Of a DNA stretch of 64,000 nucleotides, positions 16,291 to 31,800 are shown one piece after another. The first letter of the stretch is position 1; each line of letters starts with the position of its first letter. The position numbers and the translations under genes were made by a program. Below the pieces are notes generated by a model. The model ran no database searches. It was not told where the DNA came from and was given only the letters and a program-made list of their open reading frames with translations. The stretch lies in assembly GCF_000208745.1 (NCBI RefSeq), contig NC_030854.1, forward strand, positions 33,729,817-33,793,816. Direction: 5' to 3'. The DNA is from Theobroma cacao. Its lineage: Eukaryota > Streptophyta > Magnoliopsida > Malvales > Malvaceae.

Positions 16291-16897
16291 AGAACTTCTG
16301 CCCCTCCATCTCCGTTGAGCTGCACGACTCAAAACACAGCATCCCAGTGCACCCCAATAACCCGGAGATGTGTGCGTGCACATGCAGACAGATAGACAGA
16401 CACACAGATTTTCGAGTATCGTCGACGTATCAGTTCTGCAATATGATTTCCTTTAATTTTTTTTTTTGAAAAAAAGAAGGTATATACAATATTCGGCTTT
16501 ACAATTCTCTTCCTGTCAGCTCCGACCAATTTGAAACTCTCATGTTGAGACCTGGGACTAACCACTCTAAAAACAGCATCTTTCCCAGCCACCCTACTGC
16601 AAAGACAGGATAGACAAAATTTTGGAAGAACATCCCCCAAAAGGAAGGAAAAGGAGTACAAATATATTGAAAAAATGAAGCTACACCTAAAATTTTGCCA
16701 AAACTGGGCTCCTTAATTTGGATTATATACACTTTGTACAGACGAGCAGCAGGCTTCAACCAGTTTGCTTCAATATGAACTGGACTTGATCGAGCTCTGG
16801 CGCACCATGATCCTAAAACTCCACTGGTGGACCAAGAATATAATCTTTGAACCCATTACGGCACCCAATTAAGTTCAGGCCATTGCGCAGCTTGAGT

Positions 16898-19800
16898 TCA
16901 GCCATTAAGTTTTGTTAAGAACTGGCTTAAATTGTATTCTTCGGTATACTGTGACTGATCCCAAAGCTCCTCCAATCCACCAAGGATGGCTTTGAACCCC
17001 TTCCCTGTACCCATTAATTTTGGGTCTCCATCTATGCTGCTCTCTGAACGTTTCGAAGCTGTTGCTCCCTGCAAGTCAAATACATGCATATCTGTAACCT
17101 CAAAAGCATAAAATTTTGGTAGATTCCAAAAGATTTTATTTTATTCTACAATTTGATCTCTTAGAACTGATCTGCAACATTGGAAAACTTCAAAATCTAA
17201 TTCCTATATGAGGCCACTATATTCAAACATGCATATTAAAGCACCAAAGAAAGAGGGAAAAAAACCCTATAAAAGAACCAAATATACTTGCAAATGCATC
17301 ATTCCAATATCAAAGGTAAAAAATAATAATACCTTTTTAGATGTTTCTGCTGAGGCAAATAGATCAAGCAACTGGTCAGTGTTCATGGTTTTCAGACTGG
17401 CATTCTCAGAATTGATAACAGCATTCGCAACTGATACTTTGAACCGTTGGAGGCTCATAACTTTCTCTTCCAGAGTGCCACGCATGATGAGACGGTGAAC
17501 ATTCACAACTTTCCGTTGGCCTAATCTGTGTGCCCTGTCCATTGCCTGAAAGTCCATACAAGAATATAAGTCATTAAAAGTCATCAATGAATATAAAAGA
17601 ATACACTCCAGCCAAATCAGGGAAAAAGCATGATCCTTCCAATGAAGATAGTAAGCTGCAAGCTTAAGTAAAATGTAAAAACAATTTAAGACAATAAAGA
17701 TGCAGGAGAGTATGCATCAGTTCGTATTGCCTAATAATTACATAGACAACAGATTATGTGAACAAAGAATATCTCATCTTTTGATGACCCTTGAAAGTAT
17801 ACTTATGGCATTTGATTCATGTTAAAATTTTGTGCATAAACCACCATTATTTCCAGGCCATAACTGAGACCTAGAGACGGATGAATGCCAAGAAACCTAC
17901 TGCTTATACTATATGCTGGAATTTAACCTAACATTTACCAAGCTAAAGAAGATAAATGTGAAAATATTTATCATAGAACACAATGGAGGTAATTAATTTC
18001 GCTGGATCATCAACACATGCATAGCAGATACAAATCTATGTAACATTACCTGATGATCACGCATGGGATTCCAGTCATGTTCCATAAAAATGAGGGTATC
18101 AGCAGATGTCAAGTTCAGACCAAGCCCACCAACTGCAACAGAGATATATTAAATAAAACATTGTAAAAAAAATCACTCAGCAACAAGAAAAGTCTTACCA
18201 TGTGTTGTAAGCAAAAGGGCATCTATGGTTGGATCAGAATTGAAAGCTTTCACAATGTCAAAACGTTTTTCTGGTTCAACTGATCCATCCAGCCGTAGGT
18301 ATGTGACACTGTTTGATGCAAAATTTAGCAATATATTAATGAAAGTTTCTAGAATTGATGCAGAATTAGCACCAAATAATACGAAGGTGAAATAAAGCTT
18401 CAAGGCAGATGCAAGAGCATCAAAAGAGAAGAAGAAAATCAAAACAACTAATGTCTTAATGTTGGTTTATTTTCATAGCATATTTTTAAATGTTTTACAA
18501 AGGCTAAAAGTTCTTTTTGCTGTCCCCAAGTTGTCATTTTAAACCTTCGCAATGCAAAGAACCATGATTTTCCAACTGATTCTAAAAGAGCAAAGCAGCA
18601 ATGACTAAACAATTACCCTATGAGAGTCTGACACTTGTTTGACCATTCAAGATATCCCTAATTGAATACAGATTTTGAATAAAGCATTGTTATATTGCAA
18701 AAGGAACATCAACCTGAAAAGAGAAGGGCGAAAATGTGGAGAATAAGCAGGTTCTACAGGACAAGGAATAAACCACAACCGGTCCAACAGATAGTTGCCT
18801 CACAACAGGTGCAAAGATCCATTATCTCTCCATGAATGTAACAAATGGCTATAAAACCGATTAAAACCACAAAAGACGAAAGAAAATGATGTTTTACTAC
18901 AGTTTTTCAAATTTCCGACATCTATTACTCTTTGATACAGTAAGGCAATAAATTTAGAAAGTGCTATTAAGGCCAAAAAATTCTCCATCCTATGAAATGA
19001 TGACTAGCTAAATGGCAGAAGAAAAAATAACCAATTGCCTTCAAGAATTACAACACAAGAATAAAATAGCCCGTGCACCTGACTACAGCACAGAACAAGA
19101 CAACACAGGTAAATATCCCCATTTCAGTTCACCCATTCAGGCCAAACAAGAAGGATAACAGTCACACCAGTATGAAAGCTGTCTATCAACATTTTTTAAC
19201 AGCTCATAGAGATCTAACTGTTACAACATCATGAACCCAGAGAAACAGGTCTATAGAGTGCTCAGATGAACGGGAAGTAGGAGAACATTGTCCCTTTTTT
19301 TCTCTTTTGGCCAAGGATAATATTGTCCTTGACACTTTCATAATTCTTTCCATAATTTCATTAATTGAAAAGAGAGGGAAACACTATAAGAGTTGCAATC
19401 CAAAAGTATAAAAGAGAGCAAAAATTATATAAACATCAACCAAGTACAACATCAAAGTCAGCCAATCAATAAAGATTATATCATTAACCACCAATAAAAT
19501 TACTGTCCACATATGGTACTTTAAAGGTGTCGTAAGGAGTAAGGACACATGGAACAAGCCAAAAGAAATAGGTCCAGATAGTGAAAAATTATACCTTCCG
19601 ATAAACTAAATACTGTACATTTTGCAAGTGCAAGTCAAACAAAATGAAACACCAAAAAGGAGCCAATCTTTAAGGCCTCAAGTGCTTCATGAAGAATGGC
19701 CAAAATAAAAAAAATTGATAAAGATTTCTTCAGTTATGCAAAATTAATAAAATAAAAGAACAAGAAAAATTTTCCTACACAATCAATAATTCTAACATTC

Positions 19801-22800
19801 AGCTTAAAAAAAGTATCACAGAACTCACTTCTTCATGTGGGTCTGAAACAAGTCCTTTTCAATGATATTCAGTAAGGCCTGCATTGAAAACCAATTTTAA
19901 AGTGGTAATTCTGGAAAGAAACATACAAGCTCAAGTTATCTAGCAAAGGGCCAGAGAGATAGGTGGTCATTACTTTATGTTGAGCAAATATCAAAACCCT
20001 GTGCTGTCCAACAGTGACAGAGCCATCAGAAGCAGAAGTATCCACACCAATTCCACACTCTTCCAGAATTTCCTGAAGGGCAACTAATTTGGGAGAGTGG
20101 TGGAGTTTATGAAGTTCAGAAATGATATCTGAACTCGCAGAGAAGAGCTCTGACAACTGCAATGCGAGAGACTCAGGAACCTTTTCACCAACGACAAGCA
20201 AGGGATGGCTACAAAGTTTTAGCAAGTATTGCAGTGCCTAAACATAACAAAAAGAACATTCATTCAGCCCATAGAAACTCCATGAATAGGGGTAAAAAGA
20301 AAATAAAGAGGAATGAAACGAAAAGAATCACTTCACCTGAAATACATGTGTAGATGCTTTTGGTGAAGCAATATTTCCTCCTGCAACCGCTGACTCATCA
20401 TGCTTTACCATGCTTGAAATTTCATGTTTTACATGTGAACCAGAAAACTGTTCATAGAGCTTTAATTGGACAGGGCTAAGGTCACAGTATCTGTCCTGAA
20501 TGATTTTCTCTGGCAGGTCAGACAAGACCTCATCCTTTGTTCGCCTAAGTAGGAAGGGCATGACCTGCTTGTGCAGTGCTTCCATAGCAAGTGCCCCAGC
20601 TTCAGCATCCTTGGCCGAACATTTAGGATCTCTAGCAGCCAGCAGTGGCTTCCCATAAGTGGCTTGGAACTGCCAAAATCAAATCAAATCAACAGTGTTT
20701 GATACAGAGAAGAAAAATAACAGACAATAGTTTTGTAGCAAGAAACACCACAAATAATCAACTTGTTAAAATCATAAAACTGACAAGCAGGATTTTCCAC
20801 ATAATTCAATGATCAATCTGCCAAGAAATATAAAATACAGTAAATCAGGAAATCAGCAATCTGGTCACTTAGAGCCACACCTGGTAGAAATCAACATCCA
20901 TCACTATGTTTAACTAAGGTGTAGTTCATATATTTGTTGTGCTGATATGTGCATTACCGCAGAGTGAACATCAGTAATGCACTCTGATAATTACCAACAT
21001 TCACCGCTTCATAGCAATTAGGGGCAGTTTGGTTTAGAGAATGTTTGATTCCCTCGGTAATCTATGCAATATCAAGGGATTCCCATGTTTGGTTTGCACA
21101 TGCATAAAAAATAACGTCAGAACAACTCATGCCTGATTCTCAGCTTATATTTTGCCCCAAATAACCCAACAATGGCCTTTGGAGGAAGCAAGCTGAATAT
21201 ACATAAACAATAAGCAGCATTTTCATGAGAATCAAAAACAAGAAATCAATAAATACCTGTCTCTCTGTTCCAAGAAATCCTGGCATTAGAAAGTCAAAAA
21301 GGGACCACAGATCCATGATGTTGTTCTGCCATAAAAAAAAAAAAGATGAAACTTTCTCAGGAAAACGAACAATCCTAATATATACAAGTAAATAGACTTC
21401 AACATTACCTGGATCGGTGTTCCACTTAGTATTAACCGATGCTGGGCTTTCAGCTGCTTTACTGCCAATGTTATTTTAGATTTAGCATTTTTGATGATAT
21501 GTCCTTCATCTAAAATACAGTAGTTCCAGAGAAACTGTCCAAGATAATCAGCATCCTTGCGCACAACATCATAAGATGTTATGATTACATTATGCTTATC
21601 AAACTGTTCTCTCAAAGCAATGCGGTCCTGAGCAGAACCAACATATTGAAGGGTGGATATTAACGAAGCATCAATATATTTTTCTATTTCAAAAGCCCAG
21701 TGTCCAACAAGGGTGGATGGGCAAACAATCAAGGATGAATGAGATTCCTCAATGTTATTTGAAGCATGGCACTCTGCAATGTCAGATGCCACAATTGCTG
21801 ATGCTTGAAGCGTTTTCCCAAGCCCCATATCATCACACAGGATCCCATGAAGCTTGAAACGTTTTAAAAAGGCCAACCAGTTTATACCTTCTTGTTGATA
21901 CCTGAAGGCACAAAGCAAGCAATGGAAAGACTTTAGACAAAAAGAAGAGAAAACTGCTCTAGACTGAGTACTGAAACCACTAAACCTGTTTCATGATGCA
22001 TTGAATTTGCAAACTAATATTCAGTGGACAGTGACTTAAACCTTTAAAACCTTAGATTAACTGCATTAAATGTCGCCCCCGCATAACAAAAAAAAATACA
22101 TGCCAGGTGATTCAAGAAGCGTTGATCAAAAGTTATATAGCCAGTTTAGAGAAGAAAACAAGCAAAGATAAAACAACAGATAACAGAATATCTGTAAGAT
22201 CCACTTAGACTCCAAATAATTGGAAACACATAAAATACCAGCCATGTCAATCTCAAGCCCGATCTACTTCTCTATAGAGAATAAAACCAAACATGTTCAA
22301 ATATTGCTCACAAATCTTCCAAAGATATTTCATGTGAAATCATCAAAGAGAGGTTTTAGGTCTCCAAGAAGAAATCTATGAGGCTAGTTTTCGAGCTTCC
22401 CCAACATAGTTTCAAACTACACTCCATACCTCTAGTTAGTCTTCAAAAATAAAGGGGAAGACAGGGTAACTAACAGGAGCCTCGCATAAATTTTGGAGGA
22501 CCACTGCATTGAATCAAAACCAACTTAACCTCCACATTTCAAAACGAAAGTATAAACATAAATCACGTCCCCAGCATAGCATGAAGGAAAGTTAGAGTCC
22601 TAAAGTAAATTTTCCTACTGAAATGTCAAGAATACATACAGAAGCCATAATAACACAGTATTAAACAATGCATTCTTTCACAAGCAGGAAAGCTAAAGTA
22701 GGGCAAAAGCATACAGAAGAAAGTAGCAAAGTTAGTATCTAAACAGACAAATGTACCTCCTCAATGTCACTTTCAATTCAGTGCAAAGCTTGTAATCATC

Positions 22801-25800
22801 AATATGGGAATTATCAAGCAGTTGTTCCAAAAATTGTGCATCTTCTGCATTTCTAGAAAAACCTTCACTCAGTCCAATGGGTGGAGGAAGACCTCTCGCC
22901 AATGGGAGAAGAGGTACCAGGGCAGCAAAACTGCGTGTCACACTCTGTCTGACAGAATGATCACAATCACTCATACACCTAAGAAGAGGGACAACTAACA
23001 AAGGTGCATATGGAACCAGCTCCACACCCAATCCCTGAACGAGCAAACTAATAAGCATGCCAGCACCCTGTCTGGCATGGACAGATGTCACATCCCCCAA
23101 CATAGGAATGGCATTTTCAATCACAGCCCGCATTACATCTACAGTCATAGACTTAGCCATTGTAGTAATACACCTGGAAGCAGCCAATCTAACTGCCAAA
23201 TGGGAATGACTAACACATTTAAAAATGCAAGGAAGAAGCATTAGCAGTTTCAGCTTTAAGGTTTCATCCAGCAGTGGAGCAATAGAACGTACCACCTGCC
23301 AAAAATAAATCATAGTTACAAATCAGGACAAATAATTAAATAAATAACAAAAACACATGAATTAAACACCTCTAAAAGATTTTTCAAGTCAAGGACTAAA
23401 TGCCGAAAGATGGCAAGGAGAAAAATTATTCTACTAAGATTAGGAACATAATGCCAATAATGAAACAGGTAGAAAAGAAGCATGGATGATGCCAGAAGTG
23501 TAAGAATCCATCGTATAAGCACAGTGACAGAGAGTTGCAAGCATGGACAGGTTGTTAATTTCCATGTTATAAAGCAAACACCAGGTACCATCAGCATTTC
23601 AATAAACAGGCATTCCAGAAACAAGGATCATTTTCCATTATTCTGTACCACATAACAGGATCTTAACAGAGGTCCACAATTTACCATTTAACACTCTTTG
23701 TGGAAAGAGAGGTTCAAAGTTATTATGATGATTAAGCAATTTTTCAACAATCAACATTAACCATATAAATGTCCATGACACTTAAGCCATTTTTCCAGAG
23801 AATTGGAAGCCTAGAACTCTGATCTAACCCTTCCTCTCTTGAAGATATAAACCTAGGAAACTCACATTACCATGAAATCAAAGAATCTAAAACAGCTGAT
23901 TATCATTAGATCTAGAAACCCTTGATTACGATCACATCTGCTGCCACCACTTAGGCTGCTCTATCCCAGATGTATTTCACACATTAAAGCACTTTTTTTT
24001 GTTGCAATTTTGTTAAAACTGAAGCTCCAAGATAATGCAATAAAAATTTTAAGTGCCAATTAGATTTTGCCTTCAAAGGTGAAAGGCAGACATATTACAC
24101 GACCAAAAAAAATTGAGCACCTCAATCCAAAATCCTGTGCTGTAAATCACTATCATAAAAGAATATTTAGCTTATGCACTTCAGGATTCAACCTACTTTG
24201 AGCCAAGTTTAATATCAATTTCCACCGATGAGTTAACTAATTCTAAATATCCCAAGATTGCTACAAAAGAGAAAGGTACAAAACCCAATCAACCAGTTAT
24301 CAAATGTCTTGGCAAACTAATATTGTAGTGAATTTAAAAATTAGACCTGAAACCAGCTCATAATAGTATCATTATATGCTACATGTGATTCCTAAAATGA
24401 TGAACCTTTTATCATGACTAGAGATATTGTGACATCTGCCATGTGAGACTAAACATTTTGAAATACTCAGGGAAGGTTTATAACAATTACAATTCTAATA
24501 GGCCATATTGACATTGCCAACCATAATAACAGGGAGAAAAATTCAGAATAAGAAAATAATAAAATCAAGGAAGACAGTAACCTGGATATTATTAATCAAG
24601 ATCTGAGGATCCTTAATTGATTCAACAGCCTGCACAACTTGCTGTTTGTCTGCAGGACTGGCAGGTATAAGAACTTCAGTAACGCAGTCCCAAAGTTTGG
24701 GAAGCTTTTCAAATAATGTAGGACCAAACTTCTCACACAAATGCCTCAATGCTAGTTCTGAACCTCTTCTGCTGATAAAACCTTCAACTCTTGATCGGTC
24801 TTCACCACCAGCTAACATGTGAACCTTTGATTTGTGTTTTCCTGTGCTAGTCCCAAAGGACAGGAAATCCTGGTCATCAATAATCTCCATGGTACTGATA
24901 ACTGCAGCTTGAGGAGTCTCAGAAGGATCCATGCAAGTCAGACTACAAATATTCTTGATTAACTTGTCATTTGGACTAGGCTTACGAACAATGCAATGAT
25001 AAATAAGCTCTGCAAGAGCCTCAGCTGCCTTCTGTTGCAGTATTTCCTCCTAAACAATGTATTAGAAATGAATCAGAACCACATCAGATTTGTGTTGTTT
25101 GTCACACAAAGAATTCATCTTCAAAATACTACCTGTTCTCTTCTAATCGAAGCCATTAAAGGCAAAATGATTGGATTAAGTCGTGCAGGAAGCTCTGACA
25201 TCCAGACAACAGCAGCAGCAACTAAGGAGGACACCGTAACATGCAAATTACTCTGCAGGAAAAGAAAAAGAGCATGTATGACAGAGAGGAAATTTGACAG
25301 ACTATTTTCTTTTAACAAATATAAGGTTTAAAATAACATATCACGTGTAAAATTGAATTATAAACAAACCTGAACGCATTTTAAATAGCCTGAAGTTGTT
25401 ATAAGACGTTGTTTTGCCGACTCTATATCATCAATGTTCCTTTGCATTGATTCACTTCCAGTATTATCATTGCATAATGATGGCACTTTTGAAGCAAAAC
25501 TGATTGCATCATCTACAGTTAAGCTTTCAACATTAATTTTCACAGTTGACAATATATCTACAAACATGCCAGATGACTCAACAACATGTAGCAATTGACT
25601 AGCTTCATTGCGCATTTTAGCAAATGTCCTTGACAGCTCAGCATAAGGTAGAACTGAATCTTTTGTAGGGAATGCAGGATCAGAACAAGCTAGCAAATCC
25701 AATAACCATTTTCTAAGATGATCAGGAAAAGCTTGCATAATTTCCTGGTTTCCTGATGGCTCCCTGCTTTTGAGCTCTTTGAACCAAGAAATAAGAACCA

Positions 25801-28800
25801 TGGATGCCACCTGATAAAAAGGAAAAACTAATTGATAAAGAATAAAAAATATCACAGAGCCCTGTTTCCTGTTGAACATAATTAGTAGCTACCTGTCTTT
25901 GAACTCCTGACAGGGAGGTAAGTGCACTCCACAGTGGATCAACTACATACTGCAAAGAATTTGCCTGCAACTTGGATGCAAATATTCCCAACGCTGAAGC
26001 TGTAATAACTCTGGTATTGGTTACTGACATTTCTGCATCAGCACCAACAATTATCTTCACTAAGTTAGTAGAAGCATCCCCATTCTTTTCCTGAGAAACA
26101 GCCCCTCTCACAGAATCCAAGCCAACAGTTCCATAAGATTCATTCTCAAGCTTCACAGCTTTCATTTTCGCTGCTGCCCTATAGTGACTCTTTCGAGGAG
26201 GAGCAACTGGCCAAAACATTTTTGTAGCATCTAAAACCGAACCATAAGAAGTAGTTGCAAGCTCAATCCAAGAGGAAACAAATGACACTGCAGCAACTTC
26301 CAAGTCCCCAACTGGGCACTAAAATCATTTAGAAAAAGAGTGTTTTAGAAAAAGACAGATGCAAAGCAAGTTTAGAAAGTAAAACATGGAGATAGAAGGA
26401 TATTGATTAAATTCTCTAGTCTAAATATTAAAAAGAAAGTAAATAGGATGTAAACAGAAGGGCACCAGGAAAGAAAAACGTTGTCTACATCTAAAAAACA
26501 CAGACAAAATCAAAAAGGAAAGCAAGAAGAAAATAAAACAATTAGGAAGATTAACTCCTAAAAGTCAAATACTAGTTGAAGTGTTAAACATTTATATCAA
26601 CATTAGTGACTAAAAAGCAAGTGGTTCCTCTAATTCCACAATCTCCATAGAAGAAGAATGGTACCACTCTCCAAGTGATCCAACTCACAAGCATAACTCA
26701 GCACCTTCTATGCCAATATTTGTTGCTTCCCAATCAGAAAATAGTAACTCTAGGTTATAACACCCTGGTCACGCTTCATGCACATTCAACACTAAAGCAA
26801 TAAATTTGATTAAAATTTTTTTATCTTGACTGTCTATGATTGTGAGAAAGGGGGAAGGGGAGGGGGCAACTTCAAGTCTAGGATACCTAAATAAAATTTG
26901 AGGTTTAACACAAAAATCAAGCAAAATTCAGAATTCCTACCACAGCAATAAAAAACATATCAAAAACAAAACTGCCAGCAAACAAATAATAATTCAATTA
27001 CACTCTTGCAGTCAGTTCACAAAAAGGGAAATAGAAGAAAGGCACTTCTATATTGTTGAACCAAATGACAAAGCTTAGCCAACATAAGTGGAATACTAGC
27101 TTTGATGGTTGTTTTGACAATAGAGTCTAACTTCAAAACTACTATAGCAACAGGACAAAAATTTCTTAAAATTAATGTAGACGTCTATACAGATAACCAG
27201 CCCCCATAAGCTGTTCAAGTTATGCTCAGAATCTAAAGATATAAATATATTTTACGTATGATGTACTTCGTCTTCTGATCTGCATTTTCTATGATGTTTG
27301 CATAATGTAAGTTTCATGAAACTGGTTTAGTCCATCAAAATTTTCTGCAGGATAAAATTTGCATGACAAAAATGCTAGAAAAGCGACAAAAGAAAGTTTC
27401 CCTGAAGCCTTGTATGTGATTGTTAAGTCCTTAATCCTCCAACCAAACTTAGCAATAACAACATCACACCTTATTGATAGCATGGTTTAATTAGACAAGG
27501 CCCTTGTTGAAAATCCTAATCATGATATACAGGTGATTGCTGTCCCATTCAATCCAGCTCTTCTTACTGAATTTTTATTATCTGATTTTATAATAACTTC
27601 ACTAGAAGCATGATATAGAGGCACCTTTACTGAATAATATCATCAATATGTATGATGTTAAAAAAAGAATTACAGAAGGTGTGACTCATCCTTTTAGTCT
27701 TTGAGACAAATGAAAAGTTTCATTTCTCTTTCTCGCGTCCAAAGGATGACAATTCTTCTAATTCCTAGGATAGAATATTTAAATGTTCATCGAACCTTTT
27801 ATAGACTGATAAAATACTTTTTCTTTTTTGAAAAGCGATAAAATACATATATAAGAAATCAGAAAACCAACTACCCCTTGGAAAATGTTTTTTGCAGAAA
27901 CATTATCAATAAAAATGACATGTTTTCTGTTGATAGGATGCTCTACTCATAATGATTTAGAAAATGCCCCAAGTGTTTGTCTGAGTTAAAGATATTTTCT
28001 TTTTGGTTGACCTTTAACAAAGACAGAAATCAGGAAAGGAAAGGCATAAGACATAGATGTATATAGTCATATACAAAGTGAAATCTTCATAATTTTCCAA
28101 GCAAAGATAGTCTAGTTGACAATAACATTTATTGGCACTCAATAACTGCCTAATGAGCTTTTTTATAATAAATCCCATCTCATCACAAATGATGAGTAAT
28201 TCAAAGATGTAGAGATCCACAACCATTTGATATGTTTTCAGTTGTAAAATATGTACTCGATAATATAGAAACAGGCATCAGTCCAATCTCTTTTGAAAGA
28301 GTCAACAATAGGACCCTTTCCCATGGTTTGACTCATTGCCTTTGTGATGTTAAATTAGACACTACACTTCCTTTGTGCTCACAGTTTCATACTTCTCTAG
28401 AAAAGTTCAACTAAACTGTGTTAAATAAGGCTAAAATAGTGCCATTTTGACCCCCTAGACCCAGGAAATTAAAAAAAAAAAAAAAAGAAACAGAGGCAAG
28501 TTCACCTAAGGTAAAAGAGAGAAAGTGCAAATTTCATAGTATTTAGGTCAACAGAAACGTTTTAACCTTCTGAATCAAAAGTAACAGAAAGAAAACAGTT
28601 TGACCTACTTTTTAACAACTTTTAATAGAATTTCCTTACGTGAGAACTAAATTTAAACCACAATATAACAAAAAGGTTGTCTATATGAAAATGGGCCAAA
28701 CAATAGGAATTATATCAGCAGTTGACCATTTGAAGAATCCAGATAAAATAACGACACAGCAAGGCAATAATGAGTACATGATACTGCAAAAAGTAAAGAT

Positions 28801-31800
28801 CCATACAAGATCTTGCTAAATCTAAGTCTTCTAGTACATAGCATTTATACTTAATACAATTGGGACAAAATTAGTAACTGCAGAATCAACTCCTTATTCA
28901 AAAGAAGACAAACAAAGACAACTATCATACTGTAATCATTGATAAAGGGATAAAAACTGAGAAAATTATAAGAAAGCATGAAATCGCAACTTCTGATAAA
29001 ATCATGCAAGATACCTGCACAAGCAACCTCCAAACCCTCTCAGAACACTGCAGAATTTCCTCATTGGATTCTAGCAGCAGGTTCTGGAATACAATCCTAA
29101 GGGTATCACCCAGTATAAAAGATGGCCAAAAGGAACTACCAGCTGGCTCAGAAATGCTCCTTTTATAACCAGCTTCGAGAAGCCTCTCCTGCAAAATGAA
29201 ATTTTCAAATGAATCATCCCTCATATTCTGATATTATATTAGATGGAAGAAAAGAACCGTGCAAGCAAAGATGCATCCTTCAATTAGATACTCACAAGTC
29301 ATGCCCAAACTAATTATCCTAATAACCCAAACATGCAGCCAGTTAGACAAAATAATAATAATAATATTGTAATTTGACAAAATTTATTAGTGACTGATAC
29401 TTATACACAAAAAACAAAACATTGTAGATAACCAGTTTACCAAAGTACGGATTGCCGAATGCCGGACTGATGTAATACTGTGCCTCATAAAGGGCCATAA
29501 ACGGGGTGCCAACATAGACAACATATAAGGATTTTCCTGCAAATCTTTCCCTTCTCCAACCTCATCAACATGAACTACTTCATTTAGATCAAAATTTTGC
29601 TTCTCTTTTTCTGTTGATGTCCCTAACATCTTAGGCATCATATCTTCTTGGGAGTAGATTTCTGCCAACAGGTTCATAACACTGCAAATAAAATTTTCAT
29701 GAAAAGGATTACAACAGGGTTCCACCATCTTCATCACATTTTACTGCTTGATATAAACAACTATCAGAGCTCCATAGAAAATTTACTATCCAGCTGAGCA
29801 AGAACAGTTCAAAGGTTGTAGTTATTATTCATACTCATGTACTAAACTATGTATATTGTTAGAACTTTTAACTAGAGATAACAATAAGGGAGAGGCAGGG
29901 GCAGTAACATAGCAACAGAACCTGCAAATACTGAAATAATAAAAATATTACCAAAAAAAGTGACCACAGGGACCACATTTTTCCAATTGTGTTTAACTAT
30001 TGAACATTCAAGTTAAAACAACAAAGTTCATGTTTAACAACAAAGAAAGAAAAGGGATGAGAGATATCCATCACAATAAAGCTAAAAATAGATTAGCGCA
30101 CTTCACCATAAATGATAAATTGATACCAAAAGAACAAATAGGAAAAAAAAAAGGAAAAACCACAAATATACTAAAAACTTACATTACTAAATACCTATAA
30201 ACTTACATATATGTACAACAAGAACAATTAAAAAGAAAGAAAAAGTTGCTTAAAATTAGTATTAACTAATAGCCAAAATCACATTGTTGTTAACTGACAC
30301 GCTCACATGCAGTATTTGGTCAGATATTACATTTTTCAGTTTAAAAAATCCCAATTTTTTTCTTATAGCAAAAACTGTTCAGGTGTTTAGTAAGGATGAA
30401 AAGTTCAACTTCAAAACATCTGCAGTTGCAATAATTAGAAAAAAATGCAGGTCTGTCACCAGAATGCATACCAAAGAGGTCCTCCAATGGATCACAGTCA
30501 CAAATGTTGACACACGCAATATACTAGAAACATATTCCATATAGGAGAATTGTATGCTAAGAACAATAAGTTACAAAGTACTTAAAAAGTTCAAAATTTT
30601 GAAATATGTCATTACCAACATATAAGAAAGTGTCATCAGGGAGTGCAAAAAGCATAGAAAATTAGTGCAACAACTTGGAAAACGTCATGTTAGGTCCTTT
30701 TCTCCCCAAATTAAAAAAGAATAGCTGAAATTTTTTCACCTTACAAATGAGTCCAACCAGTATTTTTGACCCATAAGTGAAATGTCAGCTAAGAAAGTTG
30801 TCTTTGTTTCATTTCCAAATACGTATTACATGTACTGACTACTGAGAACATGAGACCGCTAAACAATCTAATTAGAATTTGATTTCCAAAAATGAAACCC
30901 TATATGAAAATAACAAATTTAAGAGTAATAATTTGAAGAAAAACAGAGCAAACAAAATCCCAACAAGGGGTACAATACAAGGAAATGCAAATAGATTACC
31001 TGCTAGTGGATGGACTAAGGTCATCCAAATCAAGTAGTATATCCCAAAGCAGCATAACAATTGAATGCAATGATTGACCTTTTAAAGCAACAATAGCAGC
31101 AGCAGTAGGTATTAGAGCATCTGCAGCCACAGCCCGCACATCATCATCAGGATCCTCCAATCCAGCCTTACAAGCAGGAAGAACACGGCCAAGCAAATTA
31201 TGCAGCATCTCCTAGTATACAAAAGGGAATCGTGATAGCATAGTTAAAGAAAATCCAACTTGAATAAATGATTCTCACATAGCATGTATAATGGCATATC
31301 AGAAGGGAGACTGCAGGTGGATAGGGTATTAAAATAATAGTAATCCTAAACTAAAAACAGTCTAACAGATCAGACAGCACTGCTTTCAAAGGCTAATTAT
31401 GATAGAGATACAGTTATGAGCCTTTCTCTATTAAAAGATCAGACAGCACTGCCTCCAAAGGCTAATTATGATAGAGAAAACAGTTCTGAGCCAGAAAACC
31501 TAAATTTTTCATACTTAAAACAGGCACAAAACCATACCTGTCGAACAGCAACCAAGTACTTAATACCAAGAAGGCTTCCATGACGAATTTCCCATTCTGG
31601 CCTACGCTGAACAAAGAAGGAAGACAGAATAAAACCACCATACCAACAGTAAGAATGGAGATCCAGCTAACCTTCATTGTAATTGAGGATTTTGAGCATG
31701 AACTTATAGGGTATTTACCTGCATTTGCAGCAAGACATTCAATGTTTCATGAACTAATGAAGGGTGCATGTACTTAAAAGTAGCACCTAGTGCTTGGGCA

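Larger units (their letters stand above)
12274..16897. other. Intergenic region between MLO and BTAF1, with repeats and no gene seen
   Basis: The first ~60 bp is pyrimidine-rich on the plus strand (purine-rich leader of the MLO gene). From 12.4 to 15.9 kb the DNA is A+T-rich, with poly-T runs, a TA microsatellite (13671-13718), a shorter TA run near 14288-14305 and one MITE-like repeat (15009-15384). At 15920-16290 is a possible degenerate LTR relic. From about 16450 to 16897 the sequence is less A+T-rich and is best read as the BTAF1 3'UTR. Open frames here are short and resemble nothing I know. Confidence 0.5.

Noticed and set aside
16132..16759. Three overlapping open frames beyond the BTAF1 stop
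   Set aside because: No domain, no splice context, and they overlap one another on both strands in what looks like 3'UTR and repeat DNA.
20990..21130. GGGGCAGTTTGGTTTAGAGAATG phrase in a BTAF1 intron, resembling MITE ends
   Set aside because: No convincing inverted partner or target duplication was found, so it was not called as an element.
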